DNA from: an uncultured Peptococcaceae bacterium
GTDB taxonomy: Bacteria; Bacillota; Peptococcia; Peptococcales; Peptococcaceae
Reading direction: 5' to 3'
Assembly (NCBI GenBank): GCA_902462325.1
Contig: CABQBF010000036.1
Location: forward strand, 1-19,366
Length of the DNA stretch: 19,366 nucleotides
Numbering within the stretch: the stretch's first letter is position 1; each line of letters begins with the position of its first letter. The notes under the pieces were generated by a model. It made no database searches. It saw only the letters and a program-made list of their open reading frames with translations, and was not told where the DNA came from. Below are positions 1 to 5,938 of this stretch, piece after piece. Made by a program: the position numbers and the translations under genes.

Positions 1-807
1 AACGGCAGCGTCGTCATCGTTGCCCATAGGAATCACAAAAATATAGTCCGGGTCGGTTTCGATGATATTTTCTACGCTGAAATCCTTTAAGAGGCTGGGG
101 TTGTCGTCTACGATGTTATGGCAGCCCAAATCGGCCAGCATTTTACCGGTCATACTGTCGGAGCTTTGCGGACGAATGCCGCCTGAATAGGTAATCATCA
201 GCAGCACAGAGGGCTGGGTATCCAGCTTGTCATCGGCAATTACCTGTGCAATCTTTTCTTGCACCGCCTGACCGTTGGTTTGATAAGCCGCTTCATCGCC
301 GGTGATTTCCGTACAGGTTTTCAACATGGCCAGATAATCGTCAAAATGGGTGACGCTGAAATAAGCGGCGGTGATGCCGGCGCTGGTGAAAGCGTCTTTT
401 AAGGCCACATGGCTGTCGGTGCCCTTGGTTTCCGCCGATAACAACACCAAATCGGGCTCTAAAGCTAAAATTTCTTCGATATTGGGATTTTGAAAGGTGC
501 CTACAACGGCAATCTCGTCGGACAGGCCCAAATCCCGACCATCAAAGGCATCGCTGGTAACGCCCACCAAAGTATCGGCGCCGCCGGCTAAGCACCAAAT
601 TTCGGCAAAGCTGCCCATCAGCGCCACCACCCGCTGCGGGTTCTGTACAGTAATTTGCTGGCCGAAGGCGTCGGTAAAGGTGTAGGCTTCGGCGGCAGAC
701 GTTTGCGCCTGCTGCTGGGAAGCCGGCTGACCGCCGCACCCGGCCAAGCAAAGACAAACCAAAAGACAGGCGGCAATCAGGGAAAAACAGTTACGGTTTT
801 TTTGCAT
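1..807 (-). CDS. ABC transporter substrate-binding lipoprotein (BtuF/FepB-like), 3' end cut by window
   Basis: This is the first 269 codons of a periplasmic-binding-protein-type lipoprotein; the reading frame is open to the window edge, so the C-terminal part (probably 60-80 residues) is missing. From the ATG at 807 the protein has a short basic N-terminus, a hydrophobic stretch and the lipobox LAGC (residues 21-24), so it should be lipid-anchored outside the membrane. The mature part has the NPQRVVAL, EEILALEPDLVL and DPDYIFV segments typical of cluster A-II binding proteins for siderophores, haem or cobalamin. The ATG at 807 is preferred over the one at 816 because AAGGAAG sits about 9 nt before 807 and abuts 816. 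It follows the radical SAM gene by 50 nt and probably shares its transcript. The permease and ATPase would be expected beyond the left edge. The ligand cannot be told from sequence. Confidence 0.85.
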   Translation of the reverse strand, partial: MQKNRNCFSLIAACLLVCLCLAGCGGQPASQQQAQTSAAEAYTFTDAFGQQITVQNPQRVVALMGSFAEIWCLAGGADTLVGVTSDAFDGRDLGLSDEIAVVGTFQNPNIEEILALEPDLVLLSAETKGTDSHVALKDAFTSAGITAAYFSVTHFDDYLAMLKTCTEITGDEAAYQTNGQAVQEKIAQVIADDKLDTQPSVLLMITYSGGIRPQSSDSMTGKMLADLGCHNIVDDNPSLLKDFSVENIIETDPDYIFVIPMGNDDDAAV

Positions 808-841
808 AGCAGTCATCTTCCTTTTCTGAAAATAGTGTGGG

Positions 842-872
842 AAACAGTTGCTGCAGATTACAGCAACTGTTT
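842..872 (-). other. 12-bp stem-loop across the radical SAM stop codon
   Basis: AAACAGTTGCTG (842-853) pairs perfectly with CAGCAACTGTTT (861-872) around a 7-nt loop that contains the stop codon of the radical SAM gene. On the transcribed (minus) strand it is followed by CCCACACTATTTTC, not a T-run, so it is a poor intrinsic terminator. It may be an mRNA-stability or processing element that sets the ratio of binding protein to enzyme; that role is inference. Confidence 0.6.
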
Positions 873-1856
873 GCCTAAGGCGCAGTAGCTGTCCTCCTGC
901 ATGATATCGCCGTCATGGTAATAAGCGGAGCGGGCCCGGCAGCCGCCGCAAATGGTTTTATAGCCGCATTGGCCGCAGGCCCCTTTGTAAGCCTGGGTGC
1001 GCAGCTGCTGAAACAGCGCACTGTGCCGCCAGATTTCATCAAAGGGCGTATCGTGTACATCGCCGGCTTCCTCCACCATATAAGCGCAAGGCCGCACCTT
1101 CCCCACCGGACTGATAATGCAGTAGGTCAACCCGGCCAGACAGCCGCGGGTGAACCGTTTATCCAGCTCCACGCCCAACTGTTTGGCCACCCGCGTAAAC
1201 TGGGGTGCGCAGGTTGGCTTAATAGGGATAGAAACCTGCTTTTGCTTCTCCATAATGGTGCGCAGCAGAGCTTCATATTCCAGTACCTCCACCGCCGTAT
1301 CCTCAATATAAATGCCGCGGCCCACCGGAATGAGAAAAAACAGATATTGGGCCATAGCGCCCATTTCCACAGCAAAGTCGATCATATCGCACACTTCGTT
1401 TTTGTTCCAATCCATAATGGTGGTGTGAATTTGGAAGGGCAGGCCCACCTCCCGACAGTTTTTCATGCCCTGTACCGTGCGGGCGTAGGCCTCCCGATGA
1501 CCGCGAAAGTGGTTGTGCTTGGCTTCGTCCAAGCTGTCCAGACTGATGCCCATGGCGGCAGCACCGCTGTCCTTCAGTCTTTGCGCCACCTCTTTGGTAA
1601 TCAGCATGCCGTTGGTGCCAAACACTGGCCGCAGCCCTTTGGAAGCAGCATAGGCCACCAGCTCATAAATATCGGGCCGCATCAACGGCTCGCCGCCGCT
1701 GAAAATCATAATCCGAAATCCAGCGCGGGCAATCTCGTCAATCAATTTCTTTCCTTCCGCGGTAGTCAGCTCCGCTTCCTTTTTATTGCCAGCATCCTGA
1801 TAGCAATGGCTGCATTTCAGGTTGCATTGGTTGGTTGTCATCCAAGATACAATCAT
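858..1856 (-). CDS. Radical SAM/SPASM protein, AhbD/NirJ2-like
   Basis: A 332-residue radical SAM enzyme. The [4Fe-4S]/SAM motif CxxxCxxC is C11, C15, C18 (CNLKCSHC), followed by GGEP at 54-57 for SAM binding. The C-terminal SPASM region has C216, C239, C246 and C257, then the cluster CxxCx5CxxC at 294-306 and a last cysteine at 325, so it should carry auxiliary Fe-S clusters. From memory, the N-terminus and the GCLAGLTYC and CGGCRAR segments resemble the family annotated NirJ2, close to AhbD, which decarboxylates iron-coproporphyrin III to haem in the sirohaem-dependent pathway. Other SPASM enzymes modify peptides, so the substrate remains open. The ATG at 1856 has AAGGAG 7 nt upstream. The gene starts 2 nt after the MerR stop codon, implying translational coupling. 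No other ahb or hem genes are in the window. Confidence 0.85.
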   Translation of the reverse strand: MIVSWMTTNQCNLKCSHCYQDAGNKKEAELTTAEGKKLIDEIARAGFRIMIFSGGEPLMRPDIYELVAYAASKGLRPVFGTNGMLITKEVAQRLKDSGAAAMGISLDSLDEAKHNHFRGHREAYARTVQGMKNCREVGLPFQIHTTIMDWNKNEVCDMIDFAVEMGAMAQYLFFLIPVGRGIYIEDTAVEVLEYEALLRTIMEKQKQVSIPIKPTCAPQFTRVAKQLGVELDKRFTRGCLAGLTYCIISPVGKVRPCAYMVEEAGDVHDTPFDEIWRHSALFQQLRTQAYKGACGQCGYKTICGGCRARSAYYHDGDIMQEDSYCALGKQLL

Positions 1857-1858
1857 GG

Positions 1859-2656
1859 TTATTCTCCTTGTGTTTCCTGATAATTTTTAACAGCGTTCTG
1901 CAAAAACTCGTTCACTTCAAAGCGCAGTTCGTGGAAGGAGTCGTAAACGCTGCTTTTTTCCGCCGAATCAAAAATCACAAAATCGTGATGATTGGTTTTG
2001 CGGGATACCGAGCCCACTTCCTTTTCCATAGCCAAATAGCGGCGGGCAATTTCCCGACTCTTGCTGCTGTCCAGCGGTTCATTCTGATGCAAAAGCCGGA
2101 TGGCGTCGGCAATGAGCTTATGCCATTGCTCCACAGCGCGGTGCTTCTCTGCATATTCCTTTTGCAGCTCCCGTTGCTCCGATTCCTGCTCCCGATAAGC
2201 ATTTTCTTCAAAGGAACAGTGCAGTTTCCACAAATACTTGCCCTCGTCCTGAAAGCGCTCAATCACATGGGCGTAATGCTGCCAGTTGACAGCATCGTCC
2301 GATTTCACCGTTTCGCTGAGATTTTTCAGCGTGGCAAACCGCTTCAGCAGCGCCGACATTTCCTTTTCCACATCATGAATTTTCTCCTCCAGCAGCCCCT
2401 GCACCCCAGCAGTATCCTCAAAGCCTGCCAGACTCTGCCGAATTTCCATCAGCGAAAGCCCCATAAATTTGAAACAAAGTATTTTATAAAGCTTTTCTTC
2501 ATCCTTCTCCGTGTAAAGACGCTGATTGCGGCTGCCTTTCGCCGACGGCTTCAGCAGATTTTCCTGGTCGTAATACTGAATGGTGCGCACCGTAACGCCC
2601 ACCTTATCAGCCAACTCGCCTACAGTCATATATTGCTGTTCTCCATCTTCCGGCAT
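1859..2656 (-). CDS. MerR-family transcriptional regulator with long effector domain
   Basis: A 265-residue regulator. Residues 10-75 are a MerR winged helix-turn-helix: YMTVGELADKVGV, then the RTIQYYD signature and a wing ending in RLY. A helical dimerisation segment (about 80-115) follows. The C-terminal 150 residues are mostly charged helices; residues 150-215 (with EQWHKLIAD and the LDSSKSREIARRY segment) faintly recall TipAS-type ligand-binding domains, which is a weak resemblance only. C61 and C147 are the only cysteines; there is no clustered metal-binding Cys motif like that of MerR or CueR, so an organic ligand is more likely than a bare metal. The ATG at 2656 has GGGGG 7 nt upstream. 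It is first in the operon with the radical SAM gene and lies behind a promoter of MerR-dependent geometry, so it probably controls itself and the genes after it. Confidence 0.88.
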   Translation of the reverse strand: MPEDGEQQYMTVGELADKVGVTVRTIQYYDQENLLKPSAKGSRNQRLYTEKDEEKLYKILCFKFMGLSLMEIRQSLAGFEDTAGVQGLLEEKIHDVEKEMSALLKRFATLKNLSETVKSDDAVNWQHYAHVIERFQDEGKYLWKLHCSFEENAYREQESEQRELQKEYAEKHRAVEQWHKLIADAIRLLHQNEPLDSSKSREIARRYLAMEKEVGSVSRKTNHHDFVIFDSAEKSSVYDSFHELRFEVNEFLQNAVKNYQETQGE

Positions 2657-2691
2657 GAAGAAGCCCCCTTTCCTCAGTCTATTAACTTATT

Positions 2692-2722
2692 ATTATAGAG
2701 GATAACGCAACGTCACTGTCAA
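2692..2722 (-). promoter_or_regulatory. MerR-type promoter with 19-bp spacer
   Basis: On the minus strand a perfect -35 TTGACA (2722-2717) and a perfect -10 TATAAT (2697-2692) are separated by 19 bp (2698-2716). Such over-long spacing of consensus boxes is characteristic of MerR-regulated promoters, where the regulator twists the DNA to realign the boxes. The spacer contains the imperfect dyad TGACG-TTG-CGTTA (one mismatch per 5-bp arm), placed where a MerR operator would lie. It drives merR, radical SAM gene and binding-protein gene. Confidence 0.8.
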
Positions 2723-2816
2723 TATGAAATGAAAAAATTAGTGAAAAATAATGTTATGGGAAGGGAGGAACGGATGGAGAGACAGTTTTTATAAAACATT
2801 TTGTTGGTGATAAAAA

Positions 2817-2846
2817 AGAATTAGCCATTGTCTAACAGTTAATTCT
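2817..2846 (-). terminator. Intrinsic terminator after the amidohydrolase
   Basis: On the minus strand AGAATTA pairs with TAATTCT, and CTGTT pairs with AATGG inside (with wobbles and one A-C mismatch between the two helices), loop AGAC. The following sequence is TTTTTATC. It lies 14 nt past the amidohydrolase stop. The stem is AT-rich, so strength is uncertain. Confidence 0.5.
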
Positions 2847-2859
2847 CTTAAAATGCGAA

Positions 2860-3651
2860 TTATAGGTTTGTAAAATTAAACTGTATAGTCTTCAACGCAT
2901 TGGCATACAGAACTTTGGGTAAAACGTCATTTGATAGGTGCTGTTGTAAATATTTTAATACATAAGCATAAGATACACAAGGATATGCAGAGCCGAACAC
3001 AATTTGTTCTGTCAATAAAGTGTTGGCAGCGTCAATAAAGTCGCGACTTCCAGGAATGTTGAGCATATAAATATCAGGCATCAGATATAGATTTTTATGC
3101 AACAGACCATTCCACATCATTTCCTGCACATAAGACCAACCACCATGCGCTGTGATAATTGTTAAATCGGGAAAATCCGTTAAGATTCTGTCTAAGGCAA
3201 CTGGCTGCAAATTACTTAATTTTCTTTGGCATTTTCCGCCAAAGGACAGGAAAATAGGGATTTGATTCGCTTGACAATAATTATAAATTGGATAAATTCG
3301 ACTATCATCTACATTAATGAATTGATAGCCTGGTTCCAGAGCAATTCCACAAATTTCCGGATATTGTGTATACTGTTTTATCACTTCTATAGAATTTTGT
3401 CCGCCTAAAGAATCAATATCTGGTACGCCAAGGAATCTTCCTGGATAAGCAGCGGTTAGCTGAAATAAGACATCGTTGCTAACAGCCTCTGTAGGATCTC
3501 CGTAAGTTCCAGAGAAACGACGCACTGGAACTAAGGCTTTCTGTACACCATTGGCATCCATTTCATTGATGAATTGCTCCATGGAGCTTTGTAAAAATGA
3601 CTGCGGAAGTTCCATTTGAAAACGTCTTGCACAGCGTTGTCGGGTTTCCAT
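2860..3651 (-). CDS. Amidohydrolase-2 family protein, apparently truncated at the N-terminus
   Basis: A 263-residue protein of the amidohydrolase-2 (PF04909, ACMSD-like TIM barrel) type. Recognisable pieces are GRFLGVPDID (71-80), PIYNYCQANQIPIF (121-134), the IITAHGGW strand end with H169, FGSAYP (219-224) and the final LYANALKTI. The N-terminal HxH metal motif that normally opens the family is absent, and the usual FGSDxP aspartate is alanine here. Some subfamilies carry that alanine, so the truncation is the stronger sign of damage. In the same frame, codons upstream of the ATG (back to a stop near 3718) read plausibly as family sequence, yet no start codon or Shine-Dalgarno lies there, and none precedes the ATG at 3651. 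The gene is AT-richer than its neighbours. It may be untranslated, making it effectively a pseudogene. Confidence 0.65.
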   Translation of the reverse strand: METRQRCARRFQMELPQSFLQSSMEQFINEMDANGVQKALVPVRRFSGTYGDPTEAVSNDVLFQLTAAYPGRFLGVPDIDSLGGQNSIEVIKQYTQYPEICGIALEPGYQFINVDDSRIYPIYNYCQANQIPIFLSFGGKCQRKLSNLQPVALDRILTDFPDLTIITAHGGWSYVQEMMWNGLLHKNLYLMPDIYMLNIPGSRDFIDAANTLLTEQIVFGSAYPCVSYAYVLKYLQQHLSNDVLPKVLYANALKTIQFNFTNL

Positions 3652-3716
3652 ATTAAAAACATAACGATTTAGAGCCAGTAGTAAAGTAACTGTTTGATAC
3701 GCTGTACCTTCAGCTT

Positions 3717-4054
3717 ATGGAAACTGGCATAGTCACCGGTGCAACTGCGCTTTCCATTACAGAAGAAAAAATGGTTAACGGAAAGCAGCAGATGGAAGTG
3801 ATGGTGGCTTTTCCAGTAGAACGAGATGTAAAATCTGCAGATTGCTTTAAGGTGTGGAAGTTTCCCGAAATTTTGGCGGTTGTTGCAGTTCATTATGGAA
3901 ACGGAAGTACTTTTTCTACGTGGAACCGATTCTGCCGCTTTACTTCTTCAAAAGGGTATTAAAATATGGGAATTCATAGGGAATATTACATAGTGAGCGC
4001 CCCAATCCCGCAGAATTTTGGATAACCGAATTGCAACGGTCTGTTAGAAAATAA
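3717..4054 (+). pseudogene. Remnant of a regulator's GyrI-like effector-binding domain
   Basis: The frame from 3717 encodes a segment resembling the GyrI-like/AraC effector-binding domain: a variable strand ending MEVMVAFPVE, then the FKVWKFPEILAVVAVHYGNG strand-turn that corresponds to the usual 'xxPAGKYAVxxHxGPY'. A TAA interrupts at 3960-3962. The same frame continues with GIHREYY (equivalent to the family's 'GPPREIYL'). A frame change near 3990 is then needed to read NPAEFWITELQRSVRK, which matches the usual domain end 'NPEEYxTEIQxPV', stopping at 4052-4054. One stop and one frameshift, with no N-terminal DNA-binding domain in front, show a dead gene. The parent was probably an AraC- or MerR-type regulator with a C-terminal GyrI-like domain. 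Confidence 0.7.
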
Positions 4055-4128
4055 ATGCTTACATTGAATATTTGGTTAAGAACGTATACGAAAAAAATTT
4101 AAACAGGTTTGGTGAAACCAATTTATTT

Positions 4129-4401
4129 TCAATGCTCTAGAGATTTATTGTGGTCGGCTTCTTTTATTACCGTGCGCATTTTCTGTAAAAATTGCAAAAC
4201 CTCTTCTTCCGGCAGCAGTAATAGCAATAAAAGAAGAACCGACGCAGAGAGGGAATTTTGTCCGTTTTTCAGAGCACTATAAGACCGGGGCGTAATTCGC
4301 AGCAATTCGGCCATGTGTTCCTGTGAAAGATGTTGTTTTTGGCGGTGCTGCTCCGCCAATTCCAATAAATAAGGTTGAAATAATTTGGTGTAGCTATGCA
4401 T
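4129..4401 (-). CDS. Small helix-turn-helix (XRE/Cro-like) protein
   Basis: A 90-residue protein starting at the ATG at 4401, which has AGGAGG 6 nt upstream; a longer in-frame extension to 4635 has no such site and is unlikely. Residues 15-50 (LAEQHRQKQHLSQEHMAELL, then ITPRSYSALKNG) fit a Cro/C1-type HTH, with the turn at LLRITPRSY. A run of eight leucines follows (LLLLLLLL), probably the hydrophobic helix that packs against the HTH. There is no enzymatic or sensor domain, so it is likely a small DNA-binding protein of unknown target. It has no operon partner; the divergent neighbour is the aroF leader. Confidence 0.75.
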   Translation of the reverse strand: MHSYTKLFQPYLLELAEQHRQKQHLSQEHMAELLRITPRSYSALKNGQNSLSASVLLLLLLLLPEEEVLQFLQKMRTVIKEADHNKSLEH

Positions 4402-4447
4402 GAGAATCCTCCTGATGATAAGTTTGGTTAGAAAAAATTTAGCGCTG

Positions 4448-4490
4448 CCGGAACTGTACTTCCATGAGGTGCAGTTCCGGTTTTCCGTTT
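4448..4490 (+). terminator. Hairpin with T-rich tail
   Basis: CCGGAACTGTAC (4448-4459) pairs with GTGCAGTTCCGG (4469-4480), one G-T wobble, 9-nt loop, followed by TTTTCCGTTTT. It reads as a plus-strand intrinsic terminator although no intact plus-strand gene precedes it. It may have ended the decayed regulator at 3717-4054 or blocked readthrough into the aro region. Confidence 0.55.
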
Positions 4491-4560
4491 TAAAAGGGCC
4501 TTTGGAAAGGGTTCTGTTGGATAAAAGAAAGTAATTGCAGCATAATTGTGAAAATAGGGC

Positions 4561-4589
4561 TTGCTTTTTGCGGGAAAAAAGAGTATAAA
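4561..4589 (+). promoter_or_regulatory. Candidate aroF promoter
   Basis: TTGCTT (4561-4566) and TATAAA (4584-4589) are spaced 17 bp, a fair sigma-70/SigA match. Transcription would start near 4596, giving an approximately 155-nt leader that contains the hairpin at 4609-4631 and the terminator at 4686-4718. Confidence 0.45.
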
Positions 4590-4685
4590 TAGATTTGTAG
4601 AATGGTAGGGCTATAGCAGAATGCTGTAGCCGCATGCAAAATTATTTGTAGGATGGTTGTCTGGTAGTGTGAAAATAGGGTTGTC

Positions 4686-4718
4686 GCACGCCGTTTTTAG
4701 GGGTGCTTTTTTATTTTT
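4686..4718 (+). terminator. Intrinsic terminator in the aroF leader (putative attenuator)
   Basis: GCACGCC (4686-4692) pairs with GGGGTGC (4700-4706) with one G-G mismatch, directly followed by TTTTTTATTTTT (4707-4718). It lies just before the aroF Shine-Dalgarno (GGAGG) and start, with no plus-strand gene upstream for it to serve, so it most likely attenuates aroF. GTGTG (4667-4671) could pair with CGCAC (4685-4689) and break the terminator stem; this is a short, tentative antiterminator. Confidence 0.6.
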
Positions 4719-4751
4719 GCGCGGCCGGTACAACGGTAGGAGGCATGTAGT

Positions 4752-5768
4752 ATGATTATTGTTGTAAAGCACGGTGCCGATGAGGCAAAATTGCAAAATG
4801 TAATTCAGTACCTGGAAGCGCGGGATTTGAAGCTGCATATTTCCCAGGGGGTAGAACGCACCATCATTGGGTTGGTGGGCGCTACGCAGGAGCAAAAGGC
4901 CGGCTTAAATGCTGAAGCACTGGAAGGCGTAGAAAAGGTAATGCCGGTTGTAACGCCTTATAAATTGGCCAGTCGGGAGTTCCGTCCGGAAAATACCGTC
5001 GTGCAGATTGGCGATTTGACCATTGGCGGCGATGAACTGCAGGTTATGGCAGGGCCTTGCGCGGTAGAAAGTCTGGAACAAATGCTGGAGGTGGCTGAAA
5101 TTGTGAAAGCCTCTGGCGCACGGATTTTACGGGGCGGCGCTTTCAAGCCGAGAACCTCACCCTATTCTTTCGCCGGGTTAGAGGAAAAGGGCTTGCAATA
5201 TATGGCGGAAGCGCGGGAAAAAACTGGACTGAAAATTGTCAGCGAAGTCATGGACCCTCGCAGTGTGCCATTGGTAGCCGAATATTGCGACATTGTGCAG
5301 ATTGGCGCCCGTAATATGCAAAACTTTAATTTGTTGCGGGAAGTGGGTAAAATTCAGAAACCGGTTCTGTTGAAACGGGGATTGTCCGCTACCATAGAAG
5401 AATGGATTATGGCTGCCGAATATATTTTATCTGGCGGTAACGAACAAGTCATTCTCTGTGAACGGGGCATTCGTACCTTTGAGACCTTCACCCGCAATAC
5501 GTTGGATTTGGCAGCGGTGCCAGTGATCAAGGAACTGACCCATTTGCCGATTATTGTGGACCCCAGTCATGCTACTGGTAAATGGAATTTGGTACAGCCT
5601 ATGTCCCGGGCGGCCATTGCTGCCGGTGCAGATGGCTTGATGATTGAAGTACATCCAGATCCATTGCATGCGTTGTCTGATGGACCGCAGTCGCTGAAAC
5701 CGCATAAATTTAAAATGGTTATGGAAGATTTGCAGCAGGTTGCTCAGATTATGGGCAAGAAACTGTAA
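4752..5768 (+). CDS. aroF: 3-deoxy-7-phosphoheptulonate synthase (DAHP synthase, AroA-beta type)
   Basis: A 338-residue enzyme condensing phosphoenolpyruvate with erythrose-4-phosphate to DAHP, the entry step to aromatic biosynthesis. Residues 1-75 form the N-terminal ferredoxin-like (ACT-like) regulatory domain found in Thermotoga-type DAHP synthases. The KDO8PS-like barrel follows, with AGPCAVES (100-107), RGGAFKPRTSPYSFAG (127-142), the KRGLSAT strand, ERGIRTFE and DPSHATG, which together supply PEP, sugar-phosphate and metal ligands. The length fits the family. The ATG at 4752 has GGAGG 8 nt upstream. The N-terminal domain implies allosteric inhibition, in the family by Tyr and/or Phe. 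A terminator in the leader and another hairpin after the stop suggest it is expressed partly apart from aroA onward. Confidence 0.95.
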   Translation: MIIVVKHGADEAKLQNVIQYLEARDLKLHISQGVERTIIGLVGATQEQKAGLNAEALEGVEKVMPVVTPYKLASREFRPENTVVQIGDLTIGGDELQVMAGPCAVESLEQMLEVAEIVKASGARILRGGAFKPRTSPYSFAGLEEKGLQYMAEAREKTGLKIVSEVMDPRSVPLVAEYCDIVQIGARNMQNFNLLREVGKIQKPVLLKRGLSATIEEWIMAAEYILSGGNEQVILCERGIRTFETFTRNTLDLAAVPVIKELTHLPIIVDPSHATGKWNLVQPMSRAAIAAGADGLMIEVHPDPLHALSDGPQSLKPHKFKMVMEDLQQVAQIMGKKL

Positions 5769-5775
5769 TAGAAAC

Positions 5776-5806
5776 GAGGGCTGTCGCATCTGCTGTGGCA
5801 GCCCTT
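5776..5806 (+). terminator. Hairpin between aroF and aroA
   Basis: GGGCTGTCGCA (5778-5788) pairs along its whole length with TGTGGCAGCCC (5794-5804), including G-T wobbles, with loop TCTGC; outer A-T and G-T pairs extend it by two. It starts 8 nt after the aroF stop. The tail TTCTTGTATT is only moderately T-rich, so termination may be partial and let some transcripts continue into aroA. Confidence 0.6.
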
Positions 5807-5833
5807 CTTGTATTGTGCGATAGCTGTTGATTG

Positions 5834-5856
5834 GATTTGTGCAAAAAGTGCAAATC
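5834..5856 (+). other. Stem-loop before the leader peptide
   Basis: GATTTGTGC (5834-5842) pairs with GTGCAAATC (5848-5856) through two tandem G-T wobbles, with an AAAAA loop. It lies 6 nt before the AGGAGG of the short Tyr-rich reading frame. Whether it affects translation of that frame is unknown. Confidence 0.35.
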
Positions 5857-5878
5857 TTTGGCAGGAGGACTTTTCAAA

Positions 5879-5902
5879 ATGGAAAGATTATATTATTATT
5901 AA
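5879..5902 (+). CDS. Putative Tyr-rich leader peptide MERLYYY upstream of aroA
   Basis: A 7-codon reading frame, ATG GAA AGA TTA TAT TAT TAT TAA. A perfect AGGAGG (5863-5868) lies 10 nt before the ATG, stronger than the sites of many genes around it. Three consecutive Tyr codons precede the stop, and 36 nt later aroA begins. Leader peptides with runs of the regulated amino acid are known from attenuation of trp, phe, his and similar operons; here stalling at Tyr codons when charged tRNA-Tyr is scarce could alter aroA expression. The gap to aroA is too short for a conventional terminator and none is visible, so control would have to act on translation or mRNA stability. The chance that a strong SD falls before such a peptide by accident is not negligible for 7 codons. 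Confidence 0.5.
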   Translation: MERLYYY

Positions 5903-5938
5903 AAGTAAGGTTTTGTAAGAATATTGGGGAGGGATACC

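Larger units (their letters stand above)
4402..4751. other. 350-bp intergenic region: aroF promoter and leader
   Basis: No gene is seen here. The region holds a 12-bp hairpin with a T-rich tail (4448-4490), a candidate plus-strand promoter (4561-4589), a hairpin (4609-4631) and an intrinsic terminator (4686-4718) before the aroF start. TGTGAAAATAGGG occurs exactly at 4547-4559 and 4668-4680. ATTTGTAGRATGGT occurs at 4593-4606 and 4644-4657. Confidence 0.7.

Noticed and set aside
915..1880. Long plus-strand open frame (321 codons) opposite the radical SAM gene
   Set aside because: It is the antisense of a well-supported gene, has no family motif or SD, and arises from the codon bias of the opposite strand. 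The plus-strand frame at 1835-2698 opposite the MerR gene is rejected for the same reasons.
2774..2794. Plus-strand mini-frame MERQFL with GGGAGG upstream
   Set aside because: It has no downstream plus-strand gene to regulate and lies in AT-rich intergenic DNA; likely chance, or debris of a lost gene.
3669..3893. Minus-strand 74-codon frame upstream of the amidohydrolase
   Set aside because: Its composition is low-quality, and the opposite strand reads as a recognisable GyrI-like domain.
4106..4119. GGTTT-GGTG-AAACC hairpin after the helix-turn-helix gene, with a T-run on the minus strand
   Set aside because: The stem is only 5 bp and the T-run starts several bases away, so I did not call it a terminator.
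4653..4667. Mini-frame MVVW with a Trp codon in the aroF leader
   Set aside because: It lacks a Shine-Dalgarno and has only one Trp codon, so it is a poor leader peptide candidate.
4590..4751. T-box or TRAP control of aroF
   Set aside because: The T-box antiterminator motif (TGGNACCGCG) and a stem I specifier are not seen, and the UAG triplets are 8 or more nt apart where TRAP needs 5-6 nt steps.
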